This document shows, piece after piece, positions 17,592 to 24,250 of a stretch of 30,631 nucleotides of DNA (within the stretch, counting starts at the first letter, position 1; the number at the start of each line of letters is the position of its first letter). This DNA is from a virus. The notes below the pieces were generated by a model, which saw nothing but the letters and a program-made list of their open reading frames with translations, did no database searches and was not told the origin of the DNA. The stretch is from the IMG/VR virus record IMGVR_UViG_3300032311_001075, positions 1-30,631 of that record; one strand, 5' to 3'. The position numbers and the translations under genes are program-made.

Positions 17592-18451
17592 TAAAAGCAT
17601 CATATGGTGGAGTTGATTGTACCGATTTAATCAAATCAAAAATAAATGGTAATAGTTTAATTTTAAGGAGCGATAATTCTTTAATAGGAGATACTCAGGT
17701 TGGTGTAGTAAAGTATCTGGAAATAGAAGGGGAATGTGAAGGAGAACCATTTAAAGAATCGATTAGAGAAGGAAATCTTTTAACTCTTCCAAAATCAAAA
17801 GTAAATAAGTTAGGTGTATTTTATTCAAATAATGTGAATGAAAGTATATATCCTGCAATTAAAAAATCATTAGATACGATTCGTATTGCAAGTGAAGGTA
17901 AAGCAGATATAGTAACGTGTATGTGGAGGCCAATGCCAGATAATCCATTTCATCAATTATTAAGTTGGTATCAATCCCAATCACATCTTAACCAATTGCT
18001 TCAAATTCTTCAATGTTTATATTCAGCAAAAGAAATTGGAAATTATGATTATGTTTCATTTTTAGAACATGATGTAATGTATCCTGAAGGATATTTTGAT
18101 TTTCCTGAATTTGAAAATGGTAAAGTTCAAACTAATATGAACTATGGTGGAATCAATAAGGATGGATGGCAATTAAGAGGACAGAACGATGAACCATTTC
18201 ATCAAATGACAATGCGATTCGATGATGCAATTAAACATTGTTTAGATATCTTACCAAATGCATTAAGAACAAATAGTGGTATGATTGAAACACAAACATT
18301 AAAAAGAATACAATGGGAATGTCCAAATCAGGCAATTCACATTAATCATGGTATACATTTTACATCACATAACTCAATTTATAAAAAAACAGATATATAC
18401 CAAGACCATCCATATTGGGGAAATAATAATGATTACCTTCATTTGTTGTAA
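17582..18451 (+). CDS. Second glycosyltransferase with N-terminal YGG-DVT-like domain (289 aa)
   Basis: Two parts. Residues 3-70 (ASYGGVDCTDLIKSKINGNS through DTQVGVVKYLEIEGECEG) resemble the short DUF3395-like beta domain (YGGxDVTdkV ... GDPxxGvvKyL). Residues 76-289 look like a GT-A transferase: CMWRPMPDNPFHQLLSWYQS, then FLEHDVMYPEGYFDF with Glu162-His-Asp164 in the metal-site position, and HINHGIHFTSHNSIY with several histidines near the end. It probably acts in the same pathway as the two preceding genes. The fusion is unusual to me. The N-terminal domain may bind the acceptor or polypeptide. The assignment is from motif memory. Confidence 0.62.
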   Translation: MEIIKASYGGVDCTDLIKSKINGNSLILRSDNSLIGDTQVGVVKYLEIEGECEGEPFKESIREGNLLTLPKSKVNKLGVFYSNNVNESIYPAIKKSLDTIRIASEGKADIVTCMWRPMPDNPFHQLLSWYQSQSHLNQLLQILQCLYSAKEIGNYDYVSFLEHDVMYPEGYFDFPEFENGKVQTNMNYGGINKDGWQLRGQNDEPFHQMTMRFDDAIKHCLDILPNALRTNSGMIETQTLKRIQWECPNQAIHINHGIHFTSHNSIYKKTDIYQDHPYWGNNNDYLHLL

Positions 18452-18506
18452 TAGAATTTAGAAGTATCACTTAAAATACAAAATTGGATTGTTAAATACT
18501 AAAACT

Positions 18507-18659
18507 ATGATAAGAACAATTATAGACTTACTGATAATGAATGAACACTTTGGAGTTTCAAATGAAATTGAAATTGCTAAGGGTAAATATGAAATGCCAA
18601 CCACTTGGAAACAAGGATGGAATAAAATTAAAAGATATTATTTATGGCAAAGAAAGTAA
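18507..18659 (+). CDS. Small basic protein before the tape measure (50 aa)
   Basis: Reads MIRTIIDLLIMNEHFGVSNE at the start and ends WKQGWNKIKRYYLWQRK before TAA at 18657-18659. It overlaps the tape measure start (18644) by 16 nt, the style of coupling seen elsewhere in this genome, and fills an otherwise empty gap. It has a hydrophobic helix at the N-terminus and a basic aromatic C-terminus. Function unknown. It occupies the place where siphophages often carry the chaperone, but it is far too short for one. Confidence 0.5.
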   Translation: MIRTIIDLLIMNEHFGVSNEIEIAKGKYEMPTTWKQGWNKIKRYYLWQRK

Positions 18660-20677
18660 CCGTTGAAGCCGAAGTTAAGATAAAAGGTGGTGAAGAGATA
18701 AAGGATACTGAAGGAAAATTCAAATCCCTTAAAACTCAAATCAGAGAAACTACTGTTAAATTACAGGAATTAGCTGATGCAGGTAAAGAAGGTGGTAAAG
18801 AGTTCAAACAATTATCTGATAAGTTAGATGATTTAGGTGATGCTCAAAAAAGAGTTGCATTCCAATCAGGTCAAATTGAAGATAAATTATCAGCCCTACC
18901 AGGTCCTATTGGAGCAATTGGTAAAGGATTTGCTAGTGCAAAAGAAGCTGTAGATACCTTTGGTAAGGGATTAGTAATCGCTACCGGTGGTGTTATTCTA
19001 TTAGTAACCGCATTCTTTGCAATTAAAGAAGCATTAGGTAAAACTAAAGAAGGACAAGAGGGATTATCCAAAGCAACTGAGGCATTTAATAAAGTTCTAT
19101 CTCCTCTATTTGCAATATTAGAAAAAGTTGGTTTAATAATTCTACCTATCGTAACCAAAGGGTTTGAGGTATTAGGTGAGGTAATGAGTAAAGTTGCTGG
19201 ATTCTTTGGTGTTAGTTCAGAGAAAATTAACGAAGTACAAAAGGATTTACAAAAAACTAATGAGTATGCAAATAAACTTGCAGAAGATGAAAAGAAAAGA
19301 CAAGAAGAAGCAAAGGCAGCAGCAGATAAGAAAGCAGCAGCAGATAAAAAAGCATTAGATGATAGAATTGCAAGATTACAAGCTAATGATAAGATAGATG
19401 AGGCACAATTAAACAAAGATAAAGAGGGATTACTTGCTAAAGCACAAACTGAGCAAGGTAAATTAGATATAGAAGTAAAATATTCTAAACTTTCATATGA
19501 CCAAAAGAAGAAAGATTTATTAGATTTACAAAAGAACTATGCTAAGGATTCAGTAGAATACAAAGGATATGTTGCATCATTAATCCAATTAGATGCAGAT
19601 TATAGTAAAACAAAGGCATCTAATCATGAGGCACAAACAAAGATTAACGAAGATGTTAAGAAACAAAGAGAAGATGATTTAAAAGCACAAGAAGAATTTA
19701 ATAAAAAAATTATTGCAATTAGAACTGCTGCAATTGAAGATGAAACTCAAAAGGCACTTAAAACTAGAGAGGATAAATACAATGAAGAACTTAAAGATTT
19801 AGAAACTGATAAATTATTCATTAAAAAATCTGAAACTGAAAAGAAAGAATTAAGAGATGCATTAAGAATTGGATTTGAGAATGATACAAATAAAATTAAA
19901 TCTGATGCTAAGATAAAAGAATTAACGGATGAGTTAGATATTTTAAATATTCAACATAATACCTTAACTGCAAATACTTCAGCATATTTTGATAATTTAA
20001 GAGCAATTGAAGATAAAGCTTATCAAATTAAATTAGAGAAAGCAAAGGGAAATGCAGACCAGATAGCAGCAATTGAAGCAGAACATGCAAGAAATAGTGT
20101 AAACATTAATAAACAAGAGTGGGATGCTAAGATAGCTCTTTATAATCAATATGCAGATAAAACTATTGGTATTGCACAGGGTTTACAAAAGATTGCAGGT
20201 GCAAATAAGGGATTAGCTAAAGCAGCAATCCGTATTGAACAAGCAGCAACTACTGGTAAAATCATTATGAATGACCTATCTGCAATTAGAACTGCTTACG
20301 CAGCAAACCCCCTAATGTTTGGTTTGCCTTGGTCAGCATTCTATGCAGCGGATTTAGCTATTGGTGTTATTGCAGCTAATCAATCTGCTAACAATGCAAT
20401 TGCAGCATTAGATGCTGTACCAACACCAGGTGGTAATGGTGGAAGTGGTGGTGGAAGTCCATCTACCCCTCCTCCTACATATGGTGGAGCACCTAGTGGA
20501 ATGGCTGCACCACAAATACAAACACAAGGTGGAGCAAATCCAGCAACTCAAATTAGTCAAACAATACAAGGTGCACAACAAATGCCAATAAAAGCGTACG
20601 TTGTTAGTGGTGATGTTTCATCACAGCAGGCCTTAGATAGAAAAACTAATAGAAGTGCTACGTTTGGGTTGGGATAA
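18644..20677 (+). CDS. Tail tape measure protein (677 aa)
   Basis: Sets tail length and is ejected at infection. The N-terminus is a charged coiled coil (KFKSLKTQIRETTVKLQELA). A hydrophobic segment at 109-130 (GLVIATGGVILLVTAFFAI) and another at about 152-190 (LFAILEKVGLIILPIVTK) are followed by a long Lys/Glu/Ala coiled coil (about 195-450), a small hydrophobic part near 555-590 (FGLPWSAFYAADLAIGVIAA) and a Gly/Ser/Pro-rich tail. At the usual 0.15 nm per residue it would predict a tail of roughly 100 nm. The two chaperone frames are not upstream of it but across the genome at 29917-175. No peptidase or transglycosylase motif is visible. Confidence 0.82.
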   Translation: MAKKVTVEAEVKIKGGEEIKDTEGKFKSLKTQIRETTVKLQELADAGKEGGKEFKQLSDKLDDLGDAQKRVAFQSGQIEDKLSALPGPIGAIGKGFASAKEAVDTFGKGLVIATGGVILLVTAFFAIKEALGKTKEGQEGLSKATEAFNKVLSPLFAILEKVGLIILPIVTKGFEVLGEVMSKVAGFFGVSSEKINEVQKDLQKTNEYANKLAEDEKKRQEEAKAAADKKAAADKKALDDRIARLQANDKIDEAQLNKDKEGLLAKAQTEQGKLDIEVKYSKLSYDQKKKDLLDLQKNYAKDSVEYKGYVASLIQLDADYSKTKASNHEAQTKINEDVKKQREDDLKAQEEFNKKIIAIRTAAIEDETQKALKTREDKYNEELKDLETDKLFIKKSETEKKELRDALRIGFENDTNKIKSDAKIKELTDELDILNIQHNTLTANTSAYFDNLRAIEDKAYQIKLEKAKGNADQIAAIEAEHARNSVNINKQEWDAKIALYNQYADKTIGIAQGLQKIAGANKGLAKAAIRIEQAATTGKIIMNDLSAIRTAYAANPLMFGLPWSAFYAADLAIGVIAANQSANNAIAALDAVPTPGGNGGSGGGSPSTPPPTYGGAPSGMAAPQIQTQGGANPATQISQTIQGAQQMPIKAYVVSGDVSSQQALDRKTNRSATFGLG

Positions 20678-20711
20678 TCAAAAAACAAAAAATAATTGTT
20701 AAATAAATAAG

Positions 20712-21500
20712 ATGGAAAATCAAAATTACGAAACATACGAATTGGTTCTGAAAGATGCTGAAGATGAAGTATTTGCTTTATCATTAGTAGAATCTCCAGC
20801 AATACAACAAGATTTTGTTTTCTTCGGTAAAGAAGGAAAAGAAGAAGTTAAGTTTGCTGAAGTAGATGGTGACCAACACTTAATAGTAGGACCAATCTTA
20901 ATACCTGATATGAAAATTATCCGTATGAAAGAAGATGGTACACCTTATTATGTAACGTTCAGTAAAGAAACTGTTAAAGAAATTGCACAAAAGTACATCA
21001 GAGATAACAACGCTAATAATGTAACGTTAGAACATGAGAAATCAACTAACGGAGTTTCCCTTGTAGAAAGTTGGATTACTGAAAGTGCTGTATACGATAA
21101 AAGTAGAGCATACCAATTAAACGTTAAACCTGGAAGTTGGATGGGAGTATTCAAAGTGGATAATCCAGAAGTGTGGAGAAAAGTTAAAGAACAAAAATTC
21201 AAAGGTATAAGTTTAGAAGGTTTGTTTTCTCATGTCTTAATCAAAGCATCTCAAATAGAGATTGATGCAATATTTGAAAAGAATATTGAAGAGTTAAGTG
21301 ATGTAGAAGCAAACGTAGTTTTAAATAAATTAAAGAATATTCTTAAATCTGATAACCGATATTCAAAAGGTCAAAGAGTAGATGTATACGATATGGAAGG
21401 TGCACAACCTTCAATTGCATCATCTTATCCAGGACAAAGTGGACCAGGTAAAAAGAAAAAGAATTATATACATCCTGCATTGATAGGAACAAAAAAATAA
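20712..21500 (+). CDS. XkdF-like prohead protease (262 aa)
   Basis: Predicted serine protease that trims scaffold or capsid during head assembly. The N-terminus YELVLKDAEDEVFALSLVES and HLIVGPILIPDMKIIRMKED are typical. VTLEHEK puts the likely catalytic His at residue 108, VSLVESWI follows, then GSWMGVFKVDNPEVWRKVKE and FKGISLEGLF with the likely catalytic Ser at 167. This is the order of the XkdF/S78-like family. The C-terminal 60 residues are charged and basic (GPGKKKKNYIHPALIGTKK), possibly a self-cleaved tail. It lies about 16 kb from the capsid genes and after the tape measure, an unusual place. Confidence 0.78.
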   Translation: MENQNYETYELVLKDAEDEVFALSLVESPAIQQDFVFFGKEGKEEVKFAEVDGDQHLIVGPILIPDMKIIRMKEDGTPYYVTFSKETVKEIAQKYIRDNNANNVTLEHEKSTNGVSLVESWITESAVYDKSRAYQLNVKPGSWMGVFKVDNPEVWRKVKEQKFKGISLEGLFSHVLIKASQIEIDAIFEKNIEELSDVEANVVLNKLKNILKSDNRYSKGQRVDVYDMEGAQPSIASSYPGQSGPGKKKKNYIHPALIGTKK

Positions 21501-21503
21501 ATT

Positions 21504-21872
21504 ATGGCAACATTCGTAGAATTTTTATCGGTACTTAATTCAGCTAAACAACAGGCTATATTTTGGCATAATCAAACTGAGGTATATTCTGAACATAAAA
21601 CTCTTAATGGTTTTTATGATAGAATCTTAGGTCAGTTAGATGGTTTAATAGAATCAGTTGCAGGTATATATGGAAGACCATTAGGTTATGAAGCACATGA
21701 TTTCGTAGATTGGACTTCAACTGATGATACGATAAAGTATTTTCAAAACCTTTATCAATACGTTCAAACTGAAAGAGAATCTCTTTATTCAGAAACGTGG
21801 ATACAAAATCAAATTGATGAGATTGCAGCACAAATTGCTCAAACAATTTACTTACTTACTTTAAAGAAATAA
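21504..21872 (+). CDS. Ferritin/Dps-like helical phage protein (122 aa)
   Basis: Three nt after the protease. All-helical, with FWHNQTEVYSEHKTLNGFYD in the first half: a His-Trp/His pattern (WHxQT...H..L..FY) typical of a small phage family with a ferritin-like helical fold (I believe DUF5856). The helix LGQLDGLIESVAGIYGRPLG and a C-terminal helix complete it. The function is unknown; no complete di-iron ExxH set is evident by eye. It is part of a compact cluster of small genes after the protease. Confidence 0.55.
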   Translation: MATFVEFLSVLNSAKQQAIFWHNQTEVYSEHKTLNGFYDRILGQLDGLIESVAGIYGRPLGYEAHDFVDWTSTDDTIKYFQNLYQYVQTERESLYSETWIQNQIDEIAAQIAQTIYLLTLKK

Positions 21873-21873
21873 T

Positions 21874-22296
21874 ATGTTAGCCAACCAAAAGATAATCGGT
21901 AAGTTAAAAGAATATAGATTAGCAGGATGTCCTCCGGCTACTACTGATATTCCAACTAACTTAAAGAATAGACAAAGATGTATTGATGAAGCCAATTATG
22001 GTCCCTTAAATCCATCAGAACCAAATGAAGATTATTGGATTGCTAAAGCAAAAGTATTTGGTGGTGGAGATGTAGATAGTGCAAAGAAAGCCCTTTGTGG
22101 TAATTGTGCATTCTTTAATCAAACTAAAGCAATCTTAGATTGTATATCAGAAGGAATAGGTATTACTAAAGGTGAACCAAATCCATTTGATACAATAGAT
22201 GCAGGTGATTTAGGATATTGTGAAGCATTTGATTTTAAATGTGCATCTAAGAGAACATGCGATGCATGGGTAATAGGTGGTCCAATTGTAGATTAA
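21874..22296 (+). CDS. Cys-rich phage protein, unknown (140 aa)
   Basis: Starts 1 nt after the previous stop. Cysteines are ordered: CPPAT near 19, one in RQRCIDEA, CGNCAFFNQT near 95, DCISEGIG, GYCEAFDFKCASKRTCDAWV near the end, then GGPIVD. The C.nC..F ... LGYC.......C...RTCDAW layout recurs in environmental phages in my memory, possibly binding an iron-sulfur cluster or zinc. Spacing CxxC and CxxxxxxxCxxxxxxC suggests several metal ligands. No enzymatic motif is visible. It is followed by the next gene after 1 nt. Confidence 0.55.
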   Translation: MLANQKIIGKLKEYRLAGCPPATTDIPTNLKNRQRCIDEANYGPLNPSEPNEDYWIAKAKVFGGGDVDSAKKALCGNCAFFNQTKAILDCISEGIGITKGEPNPFDTIDAGDLGYCEAFDFKCASKRTCDAWVIGGPIVD

Positions 22297-22297
22297 T

Positions 22298-22750
22298 ATG
22301 AACGGAAATTCAGTATATAATAAAATACTCCAATTAGATATAGAACCTAATCCATGTTGGGAAGGTTATGAACCTATTGGTTTAAAACCAGATGGTTCAC
22401 CTAATTGTGTACCAATTGAATTAAGTGAAAAGTTTGCAGAGGATTCATTCTCTGATTACGGACAAGAGATTCGTAACAATGCTAAAAGAGGTATTGAACT
22501 GAATGATAAAGTAAATAATAAGTGTGCAACACAAGTAGGTAAAGTAAGAGCACAACAACTTGCAGATGGTGAACCGATTTCGGTAGAAACTATTAAAAGA
22601 ATGTATTCTTACCTAAGTAGAGCAGAAACTTATTACGATGAAACGGATACAACAGCATGTGGAACTATTTCATATTTACTATGGGGTGGTAAATCTGCAT
22701 TAAGTTGGAGTAGAAATAAATTAAGAGAATTAGGATTAATAAATGAATAG
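22298..22750 (+). CDS. Phage protein with NAKRG...WGG domain (150 aa)
   Basis: N-terminus PNPCWEGYEPIGLKPDGSPN is a short Cys motif often seen at the start of phage proteins. The C-terminal 100 residues (EIRNNAKRGIELNDKVNNKC, VGKVRAQQLADGEPISVETI, YLLWGGKSALSWSRNKL) match a widespread uncharacterised phage domain of the pattern NAKRgL...vGvaRA..La.g..iS.eTi.RM......LWGG..g..Wa, often near prohead protease genes. The helix-rich domain may bind DNA or protein. It ends overlapping the next start (22743) by 8 nt. It also shares an N-terminal MNxNSVYxK sequence with the following protein. Confidence 0.6.
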   Translation: MNGNSVYNKILQLDIEPNPCWEGYEPIGLKPDGSPNCVPIELSEKFAEDSFSDYGQEIRNNAKRGIELNDKVNNKCATQVGKVRAQQLADGEPISVETIKRMYSYLSRAETYYDETDTTACGTISYLLWGGKSALSWSRNKLRELGLINE

Positions 22751-23096
22751 TAATTCCGTATATAAAAAAGTAGAAAAGTTTGCTGAACCAACATTCCTTT
22801 CAGTAAATGAGTTTTTGGATTTGTTAAAAACATCTTCAAAATCAAAGAAGATGTCTATAGCATGGAGAACGGAAGGTTCTGCAGATGGTAGTGGGAAACC
22901 ACCACATACATCTTATCACTTAATGTGGTGGGATTCATCAGCATACGAAGGTGGAAGTGCAGGTGGAAGTGCTACTAAAGCACTACAAGACCAATTAAAC
23001 TTAAAAGTAACTCCTGGATTTAATAATTGGAGAACTTTAAGTTATCAAAATATTGATTCAGTTCAATTCAAAGGTAGAAGATATAAAATAAGATAA
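22743..23096 (+). CDS. Hypothetical protein with Trp-rich middle (117 aa)
   Basis: Overlaps the previous gene by 8 nt. The N-terminus MNSNSVYKKVEKFAE resembles that of the upstream protein (MNGNSVYNKILQL), suggesting a shared leader or a local duplication. The rest (SIAWRTEGSADGSGKPPHTS, then YHLMWWDSS and a glycine-rich turn) is a small basic beta-type domain ending KGRRYKIR. I do not know a family. The pattern may be nucleic-acid binding. It is followed after 1 nt by the 109-aa protein. Confidence 0.5.
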   Translation: MNSNSVYKKVEKFAEPTFLSVNEFLDLLKTSSKSKKMSIAWRTEGSADGSGKPPHTSYHLMWWDSSAYEGGSAGGSATKALQDQLNLKVTPGFNNWRTLSYQNIDSVQFKGRRYKIR

Positions 23097-23097
23097 T

Positions 23098-23427
23098 ATG
23101 CCAGTTAAACCAACAAGTTCAGAATCTGAACAAGATTTCATCGGAAGATGTATGAGTGAAGAAAAGGAAAGTTTTCCTGATGAGACACAAAGATACGCAG
23201 TTTGTAAATCTAAATGGGATGCAGAAAACCTAAGTGAAGAATTGCCGGCAGTTAAAGGTGGTGAAACATTAGAAACATACATTAGAAGATGTGTACCAAC
23301 CATCTATAAAGAGGGTGGTGATTACGACCAAAGAGTTGCAACAGGAATGTGTGCTGACCATTACGAAGGTAAAACAACCCAAATGAGTTCAGTATTTCGT
23401 AAGATTAAAGGTATTAAATTATACTAA
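23098..23427 (+). CDS. Two-copy Cys-helix phage protein (109 aa)
   Basis: Contains two tandem copies of a short motif of phage proteins: residues 8-41 (ESEQDFIGRCMSEEKESFPD ... YAVCKSKW) and residues 54-90 (GETLETYIRRCVPTIYKEGG ... RVATGMCADHY). In each, an E..xFI.RC helix is followed by a second C about 20 residues later, so each copy could form a disulfide-linked or metal-linked helical hairpin. Phages often carry a single copy fused to larger proteins; a doubled free-standing version is notable. It overlaps the next gene by one base (TAATG at 23425-23429). Confidence 0.58.
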   Translation: MPVKPTSSESEQDFIGRCMSEEKESFPDETQRYAVCKSKWDAENLSEELPAVKGGETLETYIRRCVPTIYKEGGDYDQRVATGMCADHYEGKTTQMSSVFRKIKGIKLY

Positions 23428-23555
23428 TGGCAAAGGCTAAGAATGCAGGTAGCAATAATAAGGTTTCCTTTGGCAAAAGAAAAAGTGGTGAAGCGAAGAA
23501 GAGTTATAATAAGTCTACACCCAAACCCAAAAGATATAGAGGACAAGGTCGTTAG
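23427..23555 (+). CDS. Small highly basic phage protein (42 aa)
   Basis: Translated MAKAKNAGSNNKVSFGKRK at the start and ends KRYRGQGR before TAG at 23553-23555. The NNKVxFGKRKxGxAKKSY ... KPKxYRGQGR pattern recurs in small basic proteins of Bacteroidota phages, as I remember. About a third of residues are Lys or Arg, so it may bind nucleic acid or sit inside the head. The start is fixed by the TAATG overlap with the preceding gene. It is 63 nt before bS21. Confidence 0.65.
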   Translation: MAKAKNAGSNNKVSFGKRKSGEAKKSYNKSTPKPKRYRGQGR

Positions 23556-23618
23556 AATCGAATTGTTACCACCTAGCATCTCCAATAAGAGAAGATAATT
23601 ACAAAAACAATAAAGTAT

Positions 23619-23852
23619 ATGGGAATAACGTTAATATCGGTAGAAGTAAGGAATAATGATATCGCTAAGGCATTGAAGTTATTTAAAAAGAAAGTTGAAA
23701 ATTCAGGTCACATCTCTGAATTAAGAGATAGAAGGTATTATAAGAAACCTTCCACAAGAAAAAGAGAAGCAAAAGATAGAATAATTTTTAACCGAAAGGT
23801 AGAAAAGATATTGGAAAAGGCGAGAGTAGAGAGTAGTAAGAACCGAATTTAA
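23619..23852 (+). CDS. rpsU: Ribosomal protein bS21, phage-encoded (77 aa)
   Basis: A small-subunit ribosomal protein near the 16S rRNA 3' end. ISVEVRNNDIAKALKLFKKK and VENSGHISELRDRRYYKKPS, then STRKREAKDRIIFNRK, match the bS21 core: short strand, helix ALK.FKKK, ...LR.R.(Y/F)...S..R..K. Full length for the family. The last gene of the rightward late unit, ended directly by a terminator (23841-23864, overlapping its last codons). No Shine-Dalgarno lies upstream. Phage bS21 genes are known from environmental phages. In Flavobacterium ribosomes, bS21 with bS18 and bS6 covers the anti-Shine-Dalgarno; a phage copy may alter which mRNAs are translated. That link is inference. Confidence 0.9.
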   Translation: MGITLISVEVRNNDIAKALKLFKKKVENSGHISELRDRRYYKKPSTRKREAKDRIIFNRKVEKILEKARVESSKNRI

Positions 23853-23864
23853 TTCGGTTTTTTT
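23841..23864 (+). terminator. Intrinsic terminator ending bS21
   Basis: Stem AACCGAA / TTCGGTT with a small TTTAA loop, then a T run (to 23864). The stem includes the last codons and stop of bS21. It closes the late transcription unit. Confidence 0.9.
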
Positions 23865-23895
23865 ATGTTTGGGACAATTTCATATATTTATTAAG

Positions 23896-24015
23896 GCGTA
23901 TCCTGTTGCTTTCATATTTAATTTGGATACTTCTATACATTTAAACCCTTATTGCCATTTGGGTTTACATTGTTTGTGTTCGCAATCCCCCTCTCATTTT
24001 GATTGGGGGATTTTT
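23896..24015 (+). ncRNA. Candidate structured small RNA between two terminators
   Basis: An approximately 120-nt stretch with two hairpins (GTATCC...GGATAC and TAAACCC...GGGTTTA) and a terminal hairpin with a T-tract. GCG at 23896-23898 could pair with CGC at 23981-23983, closing both hairpins into a multibranch shape. A weak -7-like TATATTTA lies at 23883-23890, but I see no matching TTTG 19-21 nt upstream. I do not recognise a known RNA family. It could equally be an untranslated leader remnant. Confidence 0.33.
23984..24015 (+). terminator. Second intrinsic terminator before the early promoter
   Basis: Stem AATCCCCC (23984-23991) / GGGGGATT (24005-24012), 13-nt loop, then a T-rich tail. 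Having a second terminator 120 nt after the bS21 terminator implies either a backup or an independent short transcript between them. Confidence 0.85.
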
Positions 24016-24040
24016 ATTTGTAGATTTGGAATTTTCACAA

Positions 24041-24068
24041 ACTAACAGAAAATCGTTAAATTGTTAGT
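24041..24068. repeat. Inverted repeat upstream of the early promoter
   Basis: Arms ACTAACA (24041-24047) and TGTTAGT (24062-24068), 14 nt apart, about 25 nt upstream of the -33 element. It could be an operator or activator site. With no T-tract it is not a terminator. Confidence 0.35.
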
Positions 24069-24092
24069 ATTCCACCAATCAGCCGTATATTA

Positions 24093-24124
24093 TTTGGTAA
24101 TATGGTATTTTTTTCGTATCTTAG
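24093..24124 (+). promoter_or_regulatory. Bacteroidota-type promoter for the early genes
   Basis: TTTG at 24093-24096, a 20-nt spacer, then TATCTTAG at 24117-24124, one mismatch from the Bacteroidota -7 consensus TAnnTTTG. Transcription would start near 24131, giving a leader of about 120 nt before the ATG at 24251. It lies directly after a terminator and before the replication genes, as an early promoter should. Confidence 0.6.
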
Positions 24125-24161
24125 TACTCATATATAAAAAAAACTTACAAAAAACACACAA

Positions 24162-24174
24162 AAACGTTACGTTT
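24162..24174. promoter_or_regulatory. Palindrome AAACGT-T-ACGTTT in the early leader
   Basis: Perfect 6-bp arms around one base, about 30 nt after the predicted transcription start. It is a candidate operator for a repressor or an early regulator; no repressor gene is recognisable nearby. Confidence 0.4.
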
Positions 24175-24250
24175 CCAAAACTTTCTTGTACTTATATATA
24201 TACAACAACACAAACCCTCCGAATGTAGGATACCACAAACAACAAAAACA

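Larger units (their letters stand above)
23865..24250. other. Longest region without a protein gene: terminators, hairpins, promoter
   Basis: About 390 nt without a supported protein gene on either strand. In order it holds hairpin arms GTATCC (23898-23903) / GGATAC (23925-23930), a 7-bp stem TAAACCC / GGGTTTA (23942-23967), a terminator (23984-24015), an inverted repeat ACTAACA / TGTTAGT (24041-24068), a promoter (24093-24124) and a palindrome (24162-24174) in the early leader. It separates late from early transcription. Confidence 0.75.

Noticed and set aside
18871-19416. 181-aa open frame on the minus strand inside the tape measure gene
   Set aside because: Antisense shadow of a Lys/Glu/Ala-rich coiled coil; the translation is Ser/Ala/Leu-rich with no motif, and the + strand gene is clear.
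23556-23618. Short gap before bS21 inspected for a tRNA or a Shine-Dalgarno that could autoregulate bS21
   Set aside because: No cloverleaf arms and no GGAGG-like sequence at the right distance; only AT-rich leader.
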